Below are positions 6,797 to 12,330 of a stretch of DNA of 12,330 nucleotides, one piece after another. The notes below the pieces were generated by a model. It saw only the letters and a list, made by a program, of their open reading frames with translations. It was not told the origin of the DNA and did no database searches. Every line of letters starts with the position of its first letter. Position 1 is the first letter of the stretch. The stretch spans positions 1 to 12,330 of the forward strand of contig JAJFJX010000320.1 in assembly GCA_021773655.1 (NCBI GenBank), written 5' to 3'. The DNA is from Panacagrimonas sp. GTDB lineage: Bacteria; Pseudomonadota; Gammaproteobacteria; Nevskiales; Nevskiaceae. The position numbers were made by a program, and so were the translations under genes.

Positions 6797-7269
6797 GATG
6801 ATGGCCTCGTCGGCATCCAGCAGATTGGCGCAGTTGAGCGGATCGCTGATCACCGAGCCGAGTCGCCTGAACTGGTTGCCCCGGAACGTCACGGTCGGCA
6901 AGTAGCGATCGATCATTGCGCGCACCGCGTGCTGGGCCCGGGCATTGACGAGCAGGGCGTCGCCGACCAGCAGGCGATCCATCGGCAACTGGCCACAGTG
7001 AATGCCGACGATCAGCACTCGTTCCTGTTCCAGGACATGTTCCACCCTGCACCTGGGCCCTGAAGTAGCGCTCGTAGAGCAGGCGCAGCGGTCTGGCCGC
7101 GAGCCTGACCCGGCTCTCGTCGTGGCCCCAGGAGTTGTACCCGAAGCTGCTGGCGCGCCTGGATGCGCGCGCGACCAGTTCGATCCACGATCTCGTGAGT
7201 CACGATCCTGCGCAGGACGGCGTCGCCTCACCCGCGGATGCCGGACCCGTCAACGTTGCGGGTGCTCAT
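6797..7269 (-). pseudogene. Lysophospholipid acyltransferase (MGAT-like LPLAT) pseudogene, truncated
   Basis: A likely original start ATG lies at 7267-7269 (MSTRNVDGSGIRG, then TGA at 7228-7230). Acyltransferase-like sequence then appears in two frames: SSFGYNSWGHDESRVRLAAR and PLRLLYERYFRAQVQG in one, then VEHVLEQERVLIVGIHCGQL and PMDRLLVG in the next after a shift near 7050. AMIDRYLPTVTFRGNQFRRL and DPLNCANLLDADEAII follow. This matches the plan of MGAT-like LPLATs, in which HSGxxPxD is the catalytic block and a VFPEG block follows EAI. Here the histidine block reads HCGQLPMD, and the sequence breaks at EAII, where SDR sequence begins, so VFPEG and the C-terminal half are absent. Such acyltransferases acylate lipid alcohols at the membrane. 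It was probably co-transcribed with the SDR before decay. Confidence 0.7.
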
Positions 7270-7305
7270 GAGCGCTGCTGTCCTGCGCCTCCTACGGGAT
7301 TTGCC

Positions 7306-7320
7306 GGCGACGTTAGTGAA
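7306..7320 (-). promoter_or_regulatory. Promoter-like motif upstream of the acyltransferase pseudogene
   Basis: On the minus strand TTCACTAACGTCGCC lies 36 bp upstream of the pseudogene ATG. It matches the dps upstream motif TGCACTAAAGTCGCC at 13 of 15 positions. It may be the surviving -10 region of the dead gene. No -35 is evident. Confidence 0.3.
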
Positions 7321-7351
7321 TCGCTGGCGACCGGGATAGGGAAGGCGATCA

Positions 7352-7382
7352 GGCGGGCGGACTGAGCCTCGGTCCGCCCGCC
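7352..7382 (-). terminator. Strong hairpin downstream of the M91-like gene, probable terminator
   Basis: GGCGGGCGGAC (7352-7362) and GTCCGCCCGCC (7372-7382) form a perfect 11-bp GC-rich stem with a 9-nt loop. It begins 64 bp after the stop codon of the minus-strand M91-like gene and lies before the acyltransferase remnant on that strand. There is no U-tract after the stem on either strand, so it may act as a transcript 3' end stabiliser or an imperfect intrinsic terminator. Confidence 0.55.
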
Positions 7383-7446
7383 CCCGGGGTTTGCGTCGGA
7401 GCCAGGCCAAAGGCCGGCGGCGCAGTAAGCACGCGCAGACGTCGGG

Positions 7447-8160
7447 TCAGAACGCGAAGGGGTTGAAGGGAAAGTGGGTCTTTTTCAGGGCCGCGACACC
7501 GTTGTAGAACTTTGGGTGATCGGCCTTGATCTGGTCGAGCAGTTCGCGCACGCGCGGGTCGGCAGCGAATGCCTGCGGGTCGTTGGGCATCGTTGCGATT
7601 CCTGTGTGATGCGCCCGCAACACGTTGTCGCCTTTTTCCGACATGAACATGTTGGCGACGACGATGGCAATGGCCTCTTCGAGCGGCATCGCCTTGCCGT
7701 TCATTACCGTGTTGCCGATGCGCCATCTGCCCCGTAGTTGTCGCATGCAGTGCACCATTTCGTGCAGCAGCACGTGGCGCGGAATGTTGAAGCGCGGATT
7801 GGTGCATTTGCCCGAACACCATTTCGACGGCAGCTTGCAGGCGATGTCGAACAGCAACATGGTCGAAGCGCCGATGCCGGTGCCTTCGCCAAAGGGCGCG
7901 AGATTCGACCCACGATAGTGAGCATTACTGGAATCGCCCGTGACCTGCGCGGCGGATTCCAGGTTGGATTCGCGGATCAGCAGCTTTGCATGGGCCGGGC
8001 TGGCGTAGATGTCGTCGAGCACGGCGCGACCGACGAAGCTCGGGTTGATCCATTGGTTCAGGATAGTTTCGACGGTCTGCACCCAGGTGTGCGTGCCGCG
8101 CAGTTCGATCTTGGTCCGCCGCTGGCGGGTCGGGTCGTAGAATCGGGTGATCTCGGGCAT
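7447..8160 (-). CDS. Putative M91-like (NleD-type) zinc metallopeptidase
   Basis: This encodes 237 residues from the ATG at 8160, which has GAGGA seven bases upstream; the open frame extends to 8268 but that extension has no ribosome site and poor sequence. The central motif LLHEMVHCMRQLRG carries HExxH at 133-137, and 25 residues on lies MPLEEAIAIVVANMFMSEKG, giving candidate third-ligand glutamates Glu161/Glu162. The length and the motif position are close to those of NleD (232 aa, HExxH at 142-146), a type III effector of peptidase family M91 that cleaves host MAP kinases. There is no signal peptide and no membrane segment; Cys108, Cys115 and Cys119 form a small cysteine group. No secretion gene, chaperone or immunity gene is adjacent, so delivery and target are unknown. 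It could equally be a domesticated or housekeeping minor protease. The HExxH is certain; the family is an inference. Confidence 0.7.
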   Translation of the reverse strand: MPEITRFYDPTRQRRTKIELRGTHTWVQTVETILNQWINPSFVGRAVLDDIYASPAHAKLLIRESNLESAAQVTGDSSNAHYRGSNLAPFGEGTGIGASTMLLFDIACKLPSKWCSGKCTNPRFNIPRHVLLHEMVHCMRQLRGRWRIGNTVMNGKAMPLEEAIAIVVANMFMSEKGDNVLRAHHTGIATMPNDPQAFAADPRVRELLDQIKADHPKFYNGVAALKKTHFPFNPFAF

Positions 8161-8199
8161 GGCTGGGTCCTCGGAGGGTTCGGTGGCTGCCGCACGCGG

Positions 8200-8214
8200 G
8201 GCGACTATTGACGC
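8200..8214 (-). promoter_or_regulatory. Promoter-like motif upstream of the M91-like gene
   Basis: On the minus strand GCGTCAATAGTCGCC ends 39 bp before the start codon. It shares AGTCGCC and an AT-containing block with the dps and acyltransferase upstream motifs, at a similar distance from the start. It is weaker than the other two and has no -35. Confidence 0.22.
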
Positions 8215-8379
8215 CGCGACGGGCCAGGCCCAGACCAAACTGCGAGCTTCCGGACATTTCCACGCCAATAAAGATTGCGACCGGGTAAACGGCGCAGCGT
8301 GTTATGTGGCGCAGCATGTCCGCGGTTCCGCTCCTGAACCGCCGTCTTCGCGGCAATACAAGGCAATGCAAGTCGAGCC

Positions 8380-9423
8380 ATGGATTCGATTTCCCAGATG
8401 GCGCTGGGCGCCGCGGTCGGCGTCGCGGTCATGGGCCGGAGCGTTTCGCCCTGGCGCGCCGCAACCTGGGGTGCGGTGTGCGGCACGCTGCCGGACCTGG
8501 ATGTCCTGATCGACCACGGCGACGCGGTGCGCAGCATGACGCTGCATCGCGCCGAGACCCATGCGCTGTTCTTCCTGAGCGTGGCGTCGCCGGTGATCGC
8601 GGCCGGCATTGCCGGACTGCACCGGCAGCGCGAGTTGTTCGCGCGCTGGTGGCTGGCGGTGTGGCTGGCGCTGGTCACCCATCCGCTGCTCGACACGATG
8701 ACCGTCTACGGAACCCAGCTCGGGCGGCCGTTTTCCGATCATCCCTACGGCGTTGGCAGCGTCTTCATCATCGATCCGCTGTACACCTTGCCACTGCTGC
8801 TGGGGCTGGGGCGGACGCTGTTCGGTGCGCGATTCCGGCCGGGCTGGAACCATGCCGGCCTGGTGTTGAGCAGTGCCTATCTGATCTGGGGCGTGGTGGT
8901 GCAGCAGCAGGTACGCGGCGAGGCCCGGATCGCGCTGCGGGAGCAGGGCATTGCGCCGGAGCACCTGCTGGTGTCGCCGACGCCGTTCAACAGTCTGTTG
9001 TGGCGCATCGTGGCGATCCAGGGCGAGCACTATCACGAGGCCTACCGCTCACTGCTGGACCCGGCCGGGTCAGCGCTGATCTTCGACCGTTTCGCCCGCG
9101 GCCAGCACTTGCGCGAGGCTCTGCGCGGGCACGATCCGGTCGACCGGCTGGCCACGTTCAGCAAGGGCTTCTACGCCTTGCAGGCGGTGCAGGGCGGCGT
9201 GCGCATCAGCGACCTGCGCATGGGCCAGGCGCCGGTATATTTCTTTGCGTTCGAGGTGGCGCGGATCACCGATGCCGGTCTGCAGCCGACACCGCCGCGG
9301 GCCATCGGCGGTCGGGCGCCCGCCGGCATGCTTCAGCACTGGCTGTGGCCACGGATCCGGGGGCGAACGCTGGAGTCAGGCAGCCAATGGCTGCGGCGCG
9401 CGCATCCGGTCCTGTTCGAGTGA
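8380..9423 (+). CDS. YdjM/YfhP-like membrane-bound metal-dependent hydrolase family protein
   Basis: This is a 347-residue inner-membrane protein of the DUF457/YdjM family, annotated as metal-dependent hydrolases although no substrate is established. The N-terminal half carries the family's polar motifs embedded between hydrophobic helices: LPDLD (37-41), HRAETH (56-61) and HPLLD (101-105), which would sit together as a metal site. Hydrophobic segments are near 7-18, 62-80, 88-103, 128-144 and 158-176. The C-terminal ~170 residues are soluble and probably cytoplasmic, making it longer than E. coli YdjM (about 196 aa) and closer to the YfhP-size members. The start ATG begins the conserved MDSISQMALGAAVG; the ribosome site is weak. 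It is divergent from the M91-like gene (219 bp apart), and its last 48 bp overlap convergent dusC. Confidence 0.85.
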   Translation: MDSISQMALGAAVGVAVMGRSVSPWRAATWGAVCGTLPDLDVLIDHGDAVRSMTLHRAETHALFFLSVASPVIAAGIAGLHRQRELFARWWLAVWLALVTHPLLDTMTVYGTQLGRPFSDHPYGVGSVFIIDPLYTLPLLLGLGRTLFGARFRPGWNHAGLVLSSAYLIWGVVVQQQVRGEARIALREQGIAPEHLLVSPTPFNSLLWRIVAIQGEHYHEAYRSLLDPAGSALIFDRFARGQHLREALRGHDPVDRLATFSKGFYALQAVQGGVRISDLRMGQAPVYFFAFEVARITDAGLQPTPPRAIGGRAPAGMLQHWLWPRIRGRTLESGSQWLRRAHPVLFE

Positions 9424-10386
9424 CCCTTCGGTGGACGCGGGTTCGGAGCCCAGCAGTAGCCGGTCGATGAGCAAAGGGTCGGTGAGGGTGCGGACCTGTG
9501 CGAACAGCGCCGCCGCTTCGGGGTAGCTGCGTGAGAGCCAGCACAGCCACTGCTTGAGCCGGCCCGGCGCCGGGCGCGGCGGCAGACGCAGGCGCACGCG
9601 GCGCCAGAAGGCCTGTACCTGCGGCAGCAGGTCAACCCATTGCAGGGGCGTGCAGGGCCGTTGCTCGCGGGCCGCGCGAATCTGCAGGGCGAGGTCGGGT
9701 CGTGCGATCAGTCCACGCCCCAGCATGATCGGCTCGACGCCGCTGAGCGCGCGGCAACGATGCCAGTCATCCACCGTCCAGATCTCGCCGTTGGCGTACA
9801 CCGGCACGGACACCACCTCGGCGATGCGTGCCACCCATTCCCAGTGGGCGGGGGGACGGTAGCCATCGGTCCTGGTTCGCGCGTGCACCACCAGTTCGGC
9901 GGCACCGCCGCCGGCCAGTGCCTGCGCACAGTCCAGCGCCAGCCCGGTGTGGGTGTATCCCAGACGCATCTTGGCGGTGACCGGAACCGGAGCGGGAACC
10001 GTCGCGCGCACCGCCGCGACGATGCGGTGCAACAGCTCGGGTTCGTCGAGCAGCACGGCGCCGCCGCGCGAGCGGTTGACGGTCTTGGCCGGGCAGCCGA
10101 AGTTGAGGTCGATGGCCGACGCCCCGAGGCTGCAGGCCAGCGCCGCGTTGTCGGCCAGGCAGGCCGGGTCCGAGCCCAGCAACTGCACTCGCATCGGGGT
10201 TCCGGCTGCGGTGCGACTGCCGCGGGCCAGCTCGGGGGCCAGGCGCAGAAAACTGCTCTCCGGCAGCAGGCGCTGCGTGACGCGGACGAACTCGGTCACG
10301 CACCAGTCGACACCGCCGACGGCGGTAATGACGTCTCGCATGAGGTCGTCGACCAGACCCTCCATGGGTGCCAGCGCGATCTGCAT
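9376..10386 (-). CDS. dusC: tRNA-dihydrouridine synthase C
   Basis: This is a 336-residue FMN-dependent TIM-barrel enzyme that reduces a specific uridine of tRNA to dihydrouridine using NADPH; E. coli DusC modifies U16. The N-terminus MQIALAPMEGLVDDLMRDVI is the DusC form of the flavin-binding strand. The catalytic cysteine lies in NFGCPAKTVNRSRGG at position 98, the same number as in E. coli. Lys/His flavin contacts are seen in TAKMRLG (about 136-142) and VVHARTRTDGY (about 165-175), and the phosphate-binding GEIW and MLGRGLIARPD segments follow. The start at 10386 is fixed by homology; there is no strong ribosome site. The tail LEQDRMRAPQPLAA is about 20 residues longer than E. coli DusC and lies in the overlap with the convergent membrane-protein gene. 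A stable hairpin sits 31 bp upstream of the start. Confidence 0.95.
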   Translation of the reverse strand: MQIALAPMEGLVDDLMRDVITAVGGVDWCVTEFVRVTQRLLPESSFLRLAPELARGSRTAAGTPMRVQLLGSDPACLADNAALACSLGASAIDLNFGCPAKTVNRSRGGAVLLDEPELLHRIVAAVRATVPAPVPVTAKMRLGYTHTGLALDCAQALAGGGAAELVVHARTRTDGYRPPAHWEWVARIAEVVSVPVYANGEIWTVDDWHRCRALSGVEPIMLGRGLIARPDLALQIRAAREQRPCTPLQWVDLLPQVQAFWRRVRLRLPPRPAPGRLKQWLCWLSRSYPEAAALFAQVRTLTDPLLIDRLLLGSEPASTEGSLEQDRMRAPQPLAA

Positions 10387-10417
10387 GTTCAAGGCCCGAA
10401 CCCGTACCGGCGTGCAC

Positions 10418-10460
10418 CCACGCGGGCCGGGCGGGCCTGGCATCCCCGCCGGCCGCGTGG
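10418..10460. repeat. Very stable hairpin in the dusC upstream region
   Basis: CCACGCGG, CCGG and CGGG on the left (10418-10435, with single bulged G at 10426 and 10431) pair with CCCG, CCGG and CCGCGTGG on the right (10445-10460). This gives a 16-bp nearly all-GC stem and a 9-nt loop. It would fall in the 5' leader of dusC if transcription starts upstream. No T-run follows on either strand, so a classical intrinsic terminator is unlikely. Confidence 0.6.
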
Positions 10461-10861
10461 CGTCGTTGGCCGTTGCCCGCCGGCATCCAGGACTTTGGTT
10501 GCGGACGCCGGCGTCGGTCCGGGCGGGGGTTGCGTGGCCCCCCGCGGGGAGATGATTGGTCACTGGTATGGCGTGTCCTGGGTGCAAGGGCTTGAAGCTC
10601 GGCAGGCAGGAATCGTGCAGTCGAGGCCAAGCCGTTTGGAGTCAGATTTTCGATGCTGCGAGGCCAATGATGGATTCATTCAACCAGACGCAGCGGAAAT
10701 TCTGGCCGGAAGGACGCAGCCGCAGCCGCGCGAGTTTCTACCGCGCTAGCTCCTGAGTCAGGGGCGGGAGCGGGAACATGCGGGGTGCGAAGCCTGACAC
10801 GACAGCCCGGATGGCGCTCGGTCGGCTGCGAGCCATCCCATACGCGATCCGAGCCCGCGCC

Positions 10862-10890
10862 TTGGACATTGGCCCGCCACATCCGACAAT
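10862..10890 (+). promoter_or_regulatory. Possible sigma-70-type promoter for the cysQ unit
   Basis: TTGGAC (10862-10867) and GACAAT (10885-10890) are separated by 17 bp and resemble -35 and -10 boxes (GACAAT is 4 of 6 to TATAAT). They lie about 60 bp upstream of the short frame at 10950 and would drive it together with cysQ. Matches of this quality are common by chance. Confidence 0.28.
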
Positions 10891-10949
10891 CGGCGGCGCC
10901 GATCCCCGACATCCATACCTCCCGGCACCCACACAAAAAGAGACAGCCC

Positions 10950-11111
10950 ATGGTCCGATCCCAATTTCCAGTGCTGCCCGGCGTCATTGCCGGCAGCAGC
11001 GCCTGCGTCGCCATCGACTCCGGCGCGCAGAGCGTCACTCCGAGGCTCGATTTCAATGCCGTGATCGCCAGCCTGTGCCTGCCGATCACAGCACGGGTCG
11101 CGAAGCGATGA
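10950..11111 (+). CDS. Possible 53-aa leader or small protein overlapping cysQ by ATGA
   Basis: An ATG at 10950 opens a 53-codon frame whose TGA (11109-11111) overlaps the cysQ ATG (11108-11110). This is the arrangement that allows translational coupling, and cysQ itself has no clear ribosome site. The product begins MVRSQFPVLPGVIAGSSACV, has a mildly hydrophobic middle and a basic end (ARVAKR), and matches no family I know. AAAGAGA a few bases upstream of the ATG is a partial ribosome site. It could instead be a non-coding 5' leader or the residue of a deleted upstream gene. Evidence is limited to the start, stop overlap and spacing. Confidence 0.3.
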   Translation: MVRSQFPVLPGVIAGSSACVAIDSGAQSVTPRLDFNAVIASLCLPITARVAKR

Positions 11112-11938
11112 GCTCCACCGCTGCGCGCAACGAATTGATCGAGACCTTGGTGCAGATCGCCCTGGCCGCCGGCCGGGCGATCCTGGAGGTGTACGCGCGC
11201 GCCGATGCGCACGGCGCCAGGATCAAGGGCGACGGATCGCCGGTGACCGACGCCGATGCGCGTGCCGAGGACATCATCCTCGCCGGGCTCGCCAGGGTGT
11301 CGCCGGGCATCCCCGTCGTCGCCGAGGAGGCCGTGGCAGCAGGCCGCGTGCCCGAAACCCGAGGTCTTGGGTTCTACCTGGTGGACCCGCTCGACGGCAC
11401 CAAGGAATTCCTGAGTCGCAACGGCGAATTCACCGTCAACATCGGCCTGATCGAGCACGGTCGCCCGGTGCTGGGCGTGGTGTATGCCCCGGCCATCGGC
11501 GAGCTGTACGCCGGAGCAGTGGATGGCGGCGCGCGCAGGGCGAGCGTAGACGGCGGTCTGGCGGGCCCCTGGCAGCCGATCCGGGCGCGAGCGGCGGAAC
11601 GATCGGCGGTGCGCGTCATCGCCAGCCGGTCGCACCTGACAACGGAGACCCGCGACTTCATCTCGCGCTTTCAATGCGAGGCGTTCGTGTCGGCCGGCTC
11701 GTCGCTGAAATTCTGCCGTGTCGCCTGCGGACAGGCCGATCTCTATCCGCGGCTGGCGCGCACCATGGAATGGGACACGGCCGCGGCCGATGCGGTGCTG
11801 CGTGCGGCGGGGGGGCGCGTCGTCACCCTGGACGGTCGGGATCTCGAATATGGAAAGCGCGAGCAGGCACGGGACGCAGATTTTGCGAACCCCGGCTTCA
11901 TCGCGGCCGGGGCCTGGAATCCGCTGGCAGATGATTGA
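11108..11938 (+). CDS. cysQ: 3'(2'),5'-bisphosphate nucleotidase CysQ
   Basis: This is a 276-residue inositol-monophosphatase-superfamily enzyme that hydrolyses 3'-phosphoadenosine 5'-phosphate to AMP, clearing the by-product of PAPS-dependent sulfate assimilation and sulfotransfer. Metal-site motifs are complete: SPVTDAD (44-50), Glu73-Glu74 in VVAEEA, DPLDGTKEF (93-101) and WDTAAADAV (222-230), with NGEFTVNIGLIE typical of CysQ. The start at 11108 gives the usual family length; the frame is open farther upstream to 10778, but that part looks non-coding. No strong ribosome site precedes it, and its ATG overlaps the stop of a 53-codon frame. It is convergent with murA, with 90 bp between stop codons. 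Confidence 0.95.
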   Translation: MSSTAARNELIETLVQIALAAGRAILEVYARADAHGARIKGDGSPVTDADARAEDIILAGLARVSPGIPVVAEEAVAAGRVPETRGLGFYLVDPLDGTKEFLSRNGEFTVNIGLIEHGRPVLGVVYAPAIGELYAGAVDGGARRASVDGGLAGPWQPIRARAAERSAVRVIASRSHLTTETRDFISRFQCEAFVSAGSSLKFCRVACGQADLYPRLARTMEWDTAAADAVLRAAGGRVVTLDGRDLEYGKREQARDADFANPGFIAAGAWNPLADD

Positions 11939-12028
11939 CCGGGCGGTCTGATCCGGCTTGCAGGCCTGGCCCCGGTCATCATGAATGTGGACGCTCGATC
12001 TCCACTGACGCGGATGCCTGAGACCGGC

Positions 12029-12330
12029 TCAGGGAATCAGCTTGCCCACTCGCTTGATGCGCGCGCCCAGCGAGGACAGCTTGCCTACGATGTCCTCGTA
12101 GCCGCGATCCATGTGGTAGATGCGGTCGATGATGGTCTCGCCGTCGGCGGCCAGCGCGGCCAGCACCAGGCTGGCTGAAGCTCGCAGGTCCGTGGCCATG
12201 ATGGGTGCGGCGGTCAGGCGCTCACGTCCGGTGATGATGGCGGTGTTGCCCTCGATGCGGATGTCGGCGCCCAGCCGCAGCAGTTCCTGGGCGTGCATGA
12301 AGCGATTCTCGAAAATGGTTTCGCGGATGG
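12029..12330 (-). CDS. murA: UDP-N-acetylglucosamine 1-carboxyvinyltransferase MurA, C-terminal part
   Basis: The last 99 residues of MurA are present, ending at a TGA (12029-12031); the gene continues beyond the right edge of the window. MurA transfers enolpyruvate from PEP to UDP-GlcNAc, the first committed step of peptidoglycan synthesis, in the cytoplasm. The segment IRETIFENRFMHAQELLRLG is followed by PIMATDLRASASLVLAALA, containing the substrate-binding Asp and Arg equivalent to E. coli Asp369 and Arg371, and IDRIYHMDRGYEDIVGKLSS, containing the PEP-contacting Arg equivalent to Arg397. The active-site Cys loop is outside the window. A short hairpin (12017-12033) overlaps the stop codon. 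Confidence 0.96.
   Translation of the reverse strand, partial: IRETIFENRFMHAQELLRLGADIRIEGNTAIITGRERLTAAPIMATDLRASASLVLAALAADGETIIDRIYHMDRGYEDIVGKLSSLGARIKRVGKLIP

Larger units (their letters stand above)
10387..10949. other. 563-bp gene-free intergenic region
   Basis: No convincing gene was found on either strand. Short frames here (for example 10556-10756 on the plus strand) lack ribosome sites and recognisable domains. The region separates the divergent starts of dusC and the cysQ unit, so it should hold both promoters. It contains the hairpin at 10418-10460, a CCCCGCGGGG palindrome near 10542, and a possible promoter at 10862-10890. The stretch at about 10630-10700 looks lower in GC than its surroundings and could be an old gene fragment, but I cannot identify it. 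Confidence 0.6.

Noticed and set aside
5851..7269. Sequencing or assembly errors as the cause of all frame breaks
   Set aside because: A 25-nt repeat expansion, a 14-bp duplication and a large deletion are not typical base-call errors, and flanking genes are intact; single-base shifts near 6255, 6515, 6613 and 7050 could still include errors.
8304..9470. A 388-codon open frame overlapping the YdjM-like gene in another frame, and long frames opposite dusC (9640-10749) and cysQ (10676-11674)
   Set aside because: Composition is typical of out-of-frame translation of GC-rich genes, and no family motifs are seen; the competing frames have clear conserved motifs.
10556..10756. A 66-codon plus-strand frame in the long intergenic region
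   Set aside because: No ribosome site, no recognised domain, and no coupling to a neighbour; not enough to call a gene.
12017..12033. Hairpin CCTGAG-ACCGG-CTCAGG as a terminator between cysQ and murA
   Set aside because: The 6-bp stem overlaps the murA stop codon and lacks a T-run; too weak to call as a feature.

Overview
The window is a GC-rich stretch of ordinary bacterial chromosome. The gene content fits a gammaproteobacterium, perhaps near Xanthomonadales/Lysobacterales: a DusC-type dihydrouridine synthase, a large (180 kDa class) NAD-dependent glutamate dehydrogenase, CysQ, a LoiP-like M48 lipoprotease and a YdjM-like membrane protein. The lineage is inferred from gene families only. 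No rRNA, tRNA, CRISPR array, insertion sequence or phage gene was recognised.

Layout. 1-1071 (+) is the 3' end of the NAD-glutamate dehydrogenase gene. 1139-2518 (+) is cysS. 2596-3108 (-) encodes a small secreted DUF4864-like protein, divergent from the M48 lipoprotein protease at 3235-4017 (+); the 126-bp gap between them carries TTCA repeats spaced exactly 11 bp apart. 4105-5100 (-) is an orphan dppF/oppF-type ABC ATPase lying downstream of dps (5227-5724, -). 5851-7269 (-) holds the decayed remains of two genes, an MGAT-like lysophospholipid acyltransferase and an NAD-dependent epimerase (SDR). They are fused by a deletion and broken by several frameshifts, two of which can be read precisely: a pentanucleotide repeat expansion and a 14-bp tandem duplication. 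7447-8160 (-) encodes a 237-aa HExxH protein resembling M91/NleD-type zinc peptidases, followed by a strong hairpin. 8380-9423 (+) is a YdjM-like membrane protein whose 3' end overlaps that of convergent dusC (9376-10386, -) by 48 bp. 10387-10949 has no convincing gene but contains a very stable hairpin. 11108-11938 (+) is cysQ, preceded by a 53-codon frame that overlaps it by ATGA. 12029-12330 (-) is the 3' end of murA.

Most intact genes are housekeeping: translation (cysS, dusC), nucleotide and sulfur metabolism (cysQ), cell wall (murA), envelope proteolysis (M48) and iron or oxidative stress (dps). They do not form one pathway; orientation changes often, and the only possible operons are dps-dppF and the short frame with cysQ. 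The accessory-looking part is about 5.85-8.2 kb. I see no clear new multi-gene system. The items most worth a second look are the M91-like protease, the readable decay history of the acyltransferase-SDR pair, and a GTCGCC motif shared by three minus-strand upstream regions.
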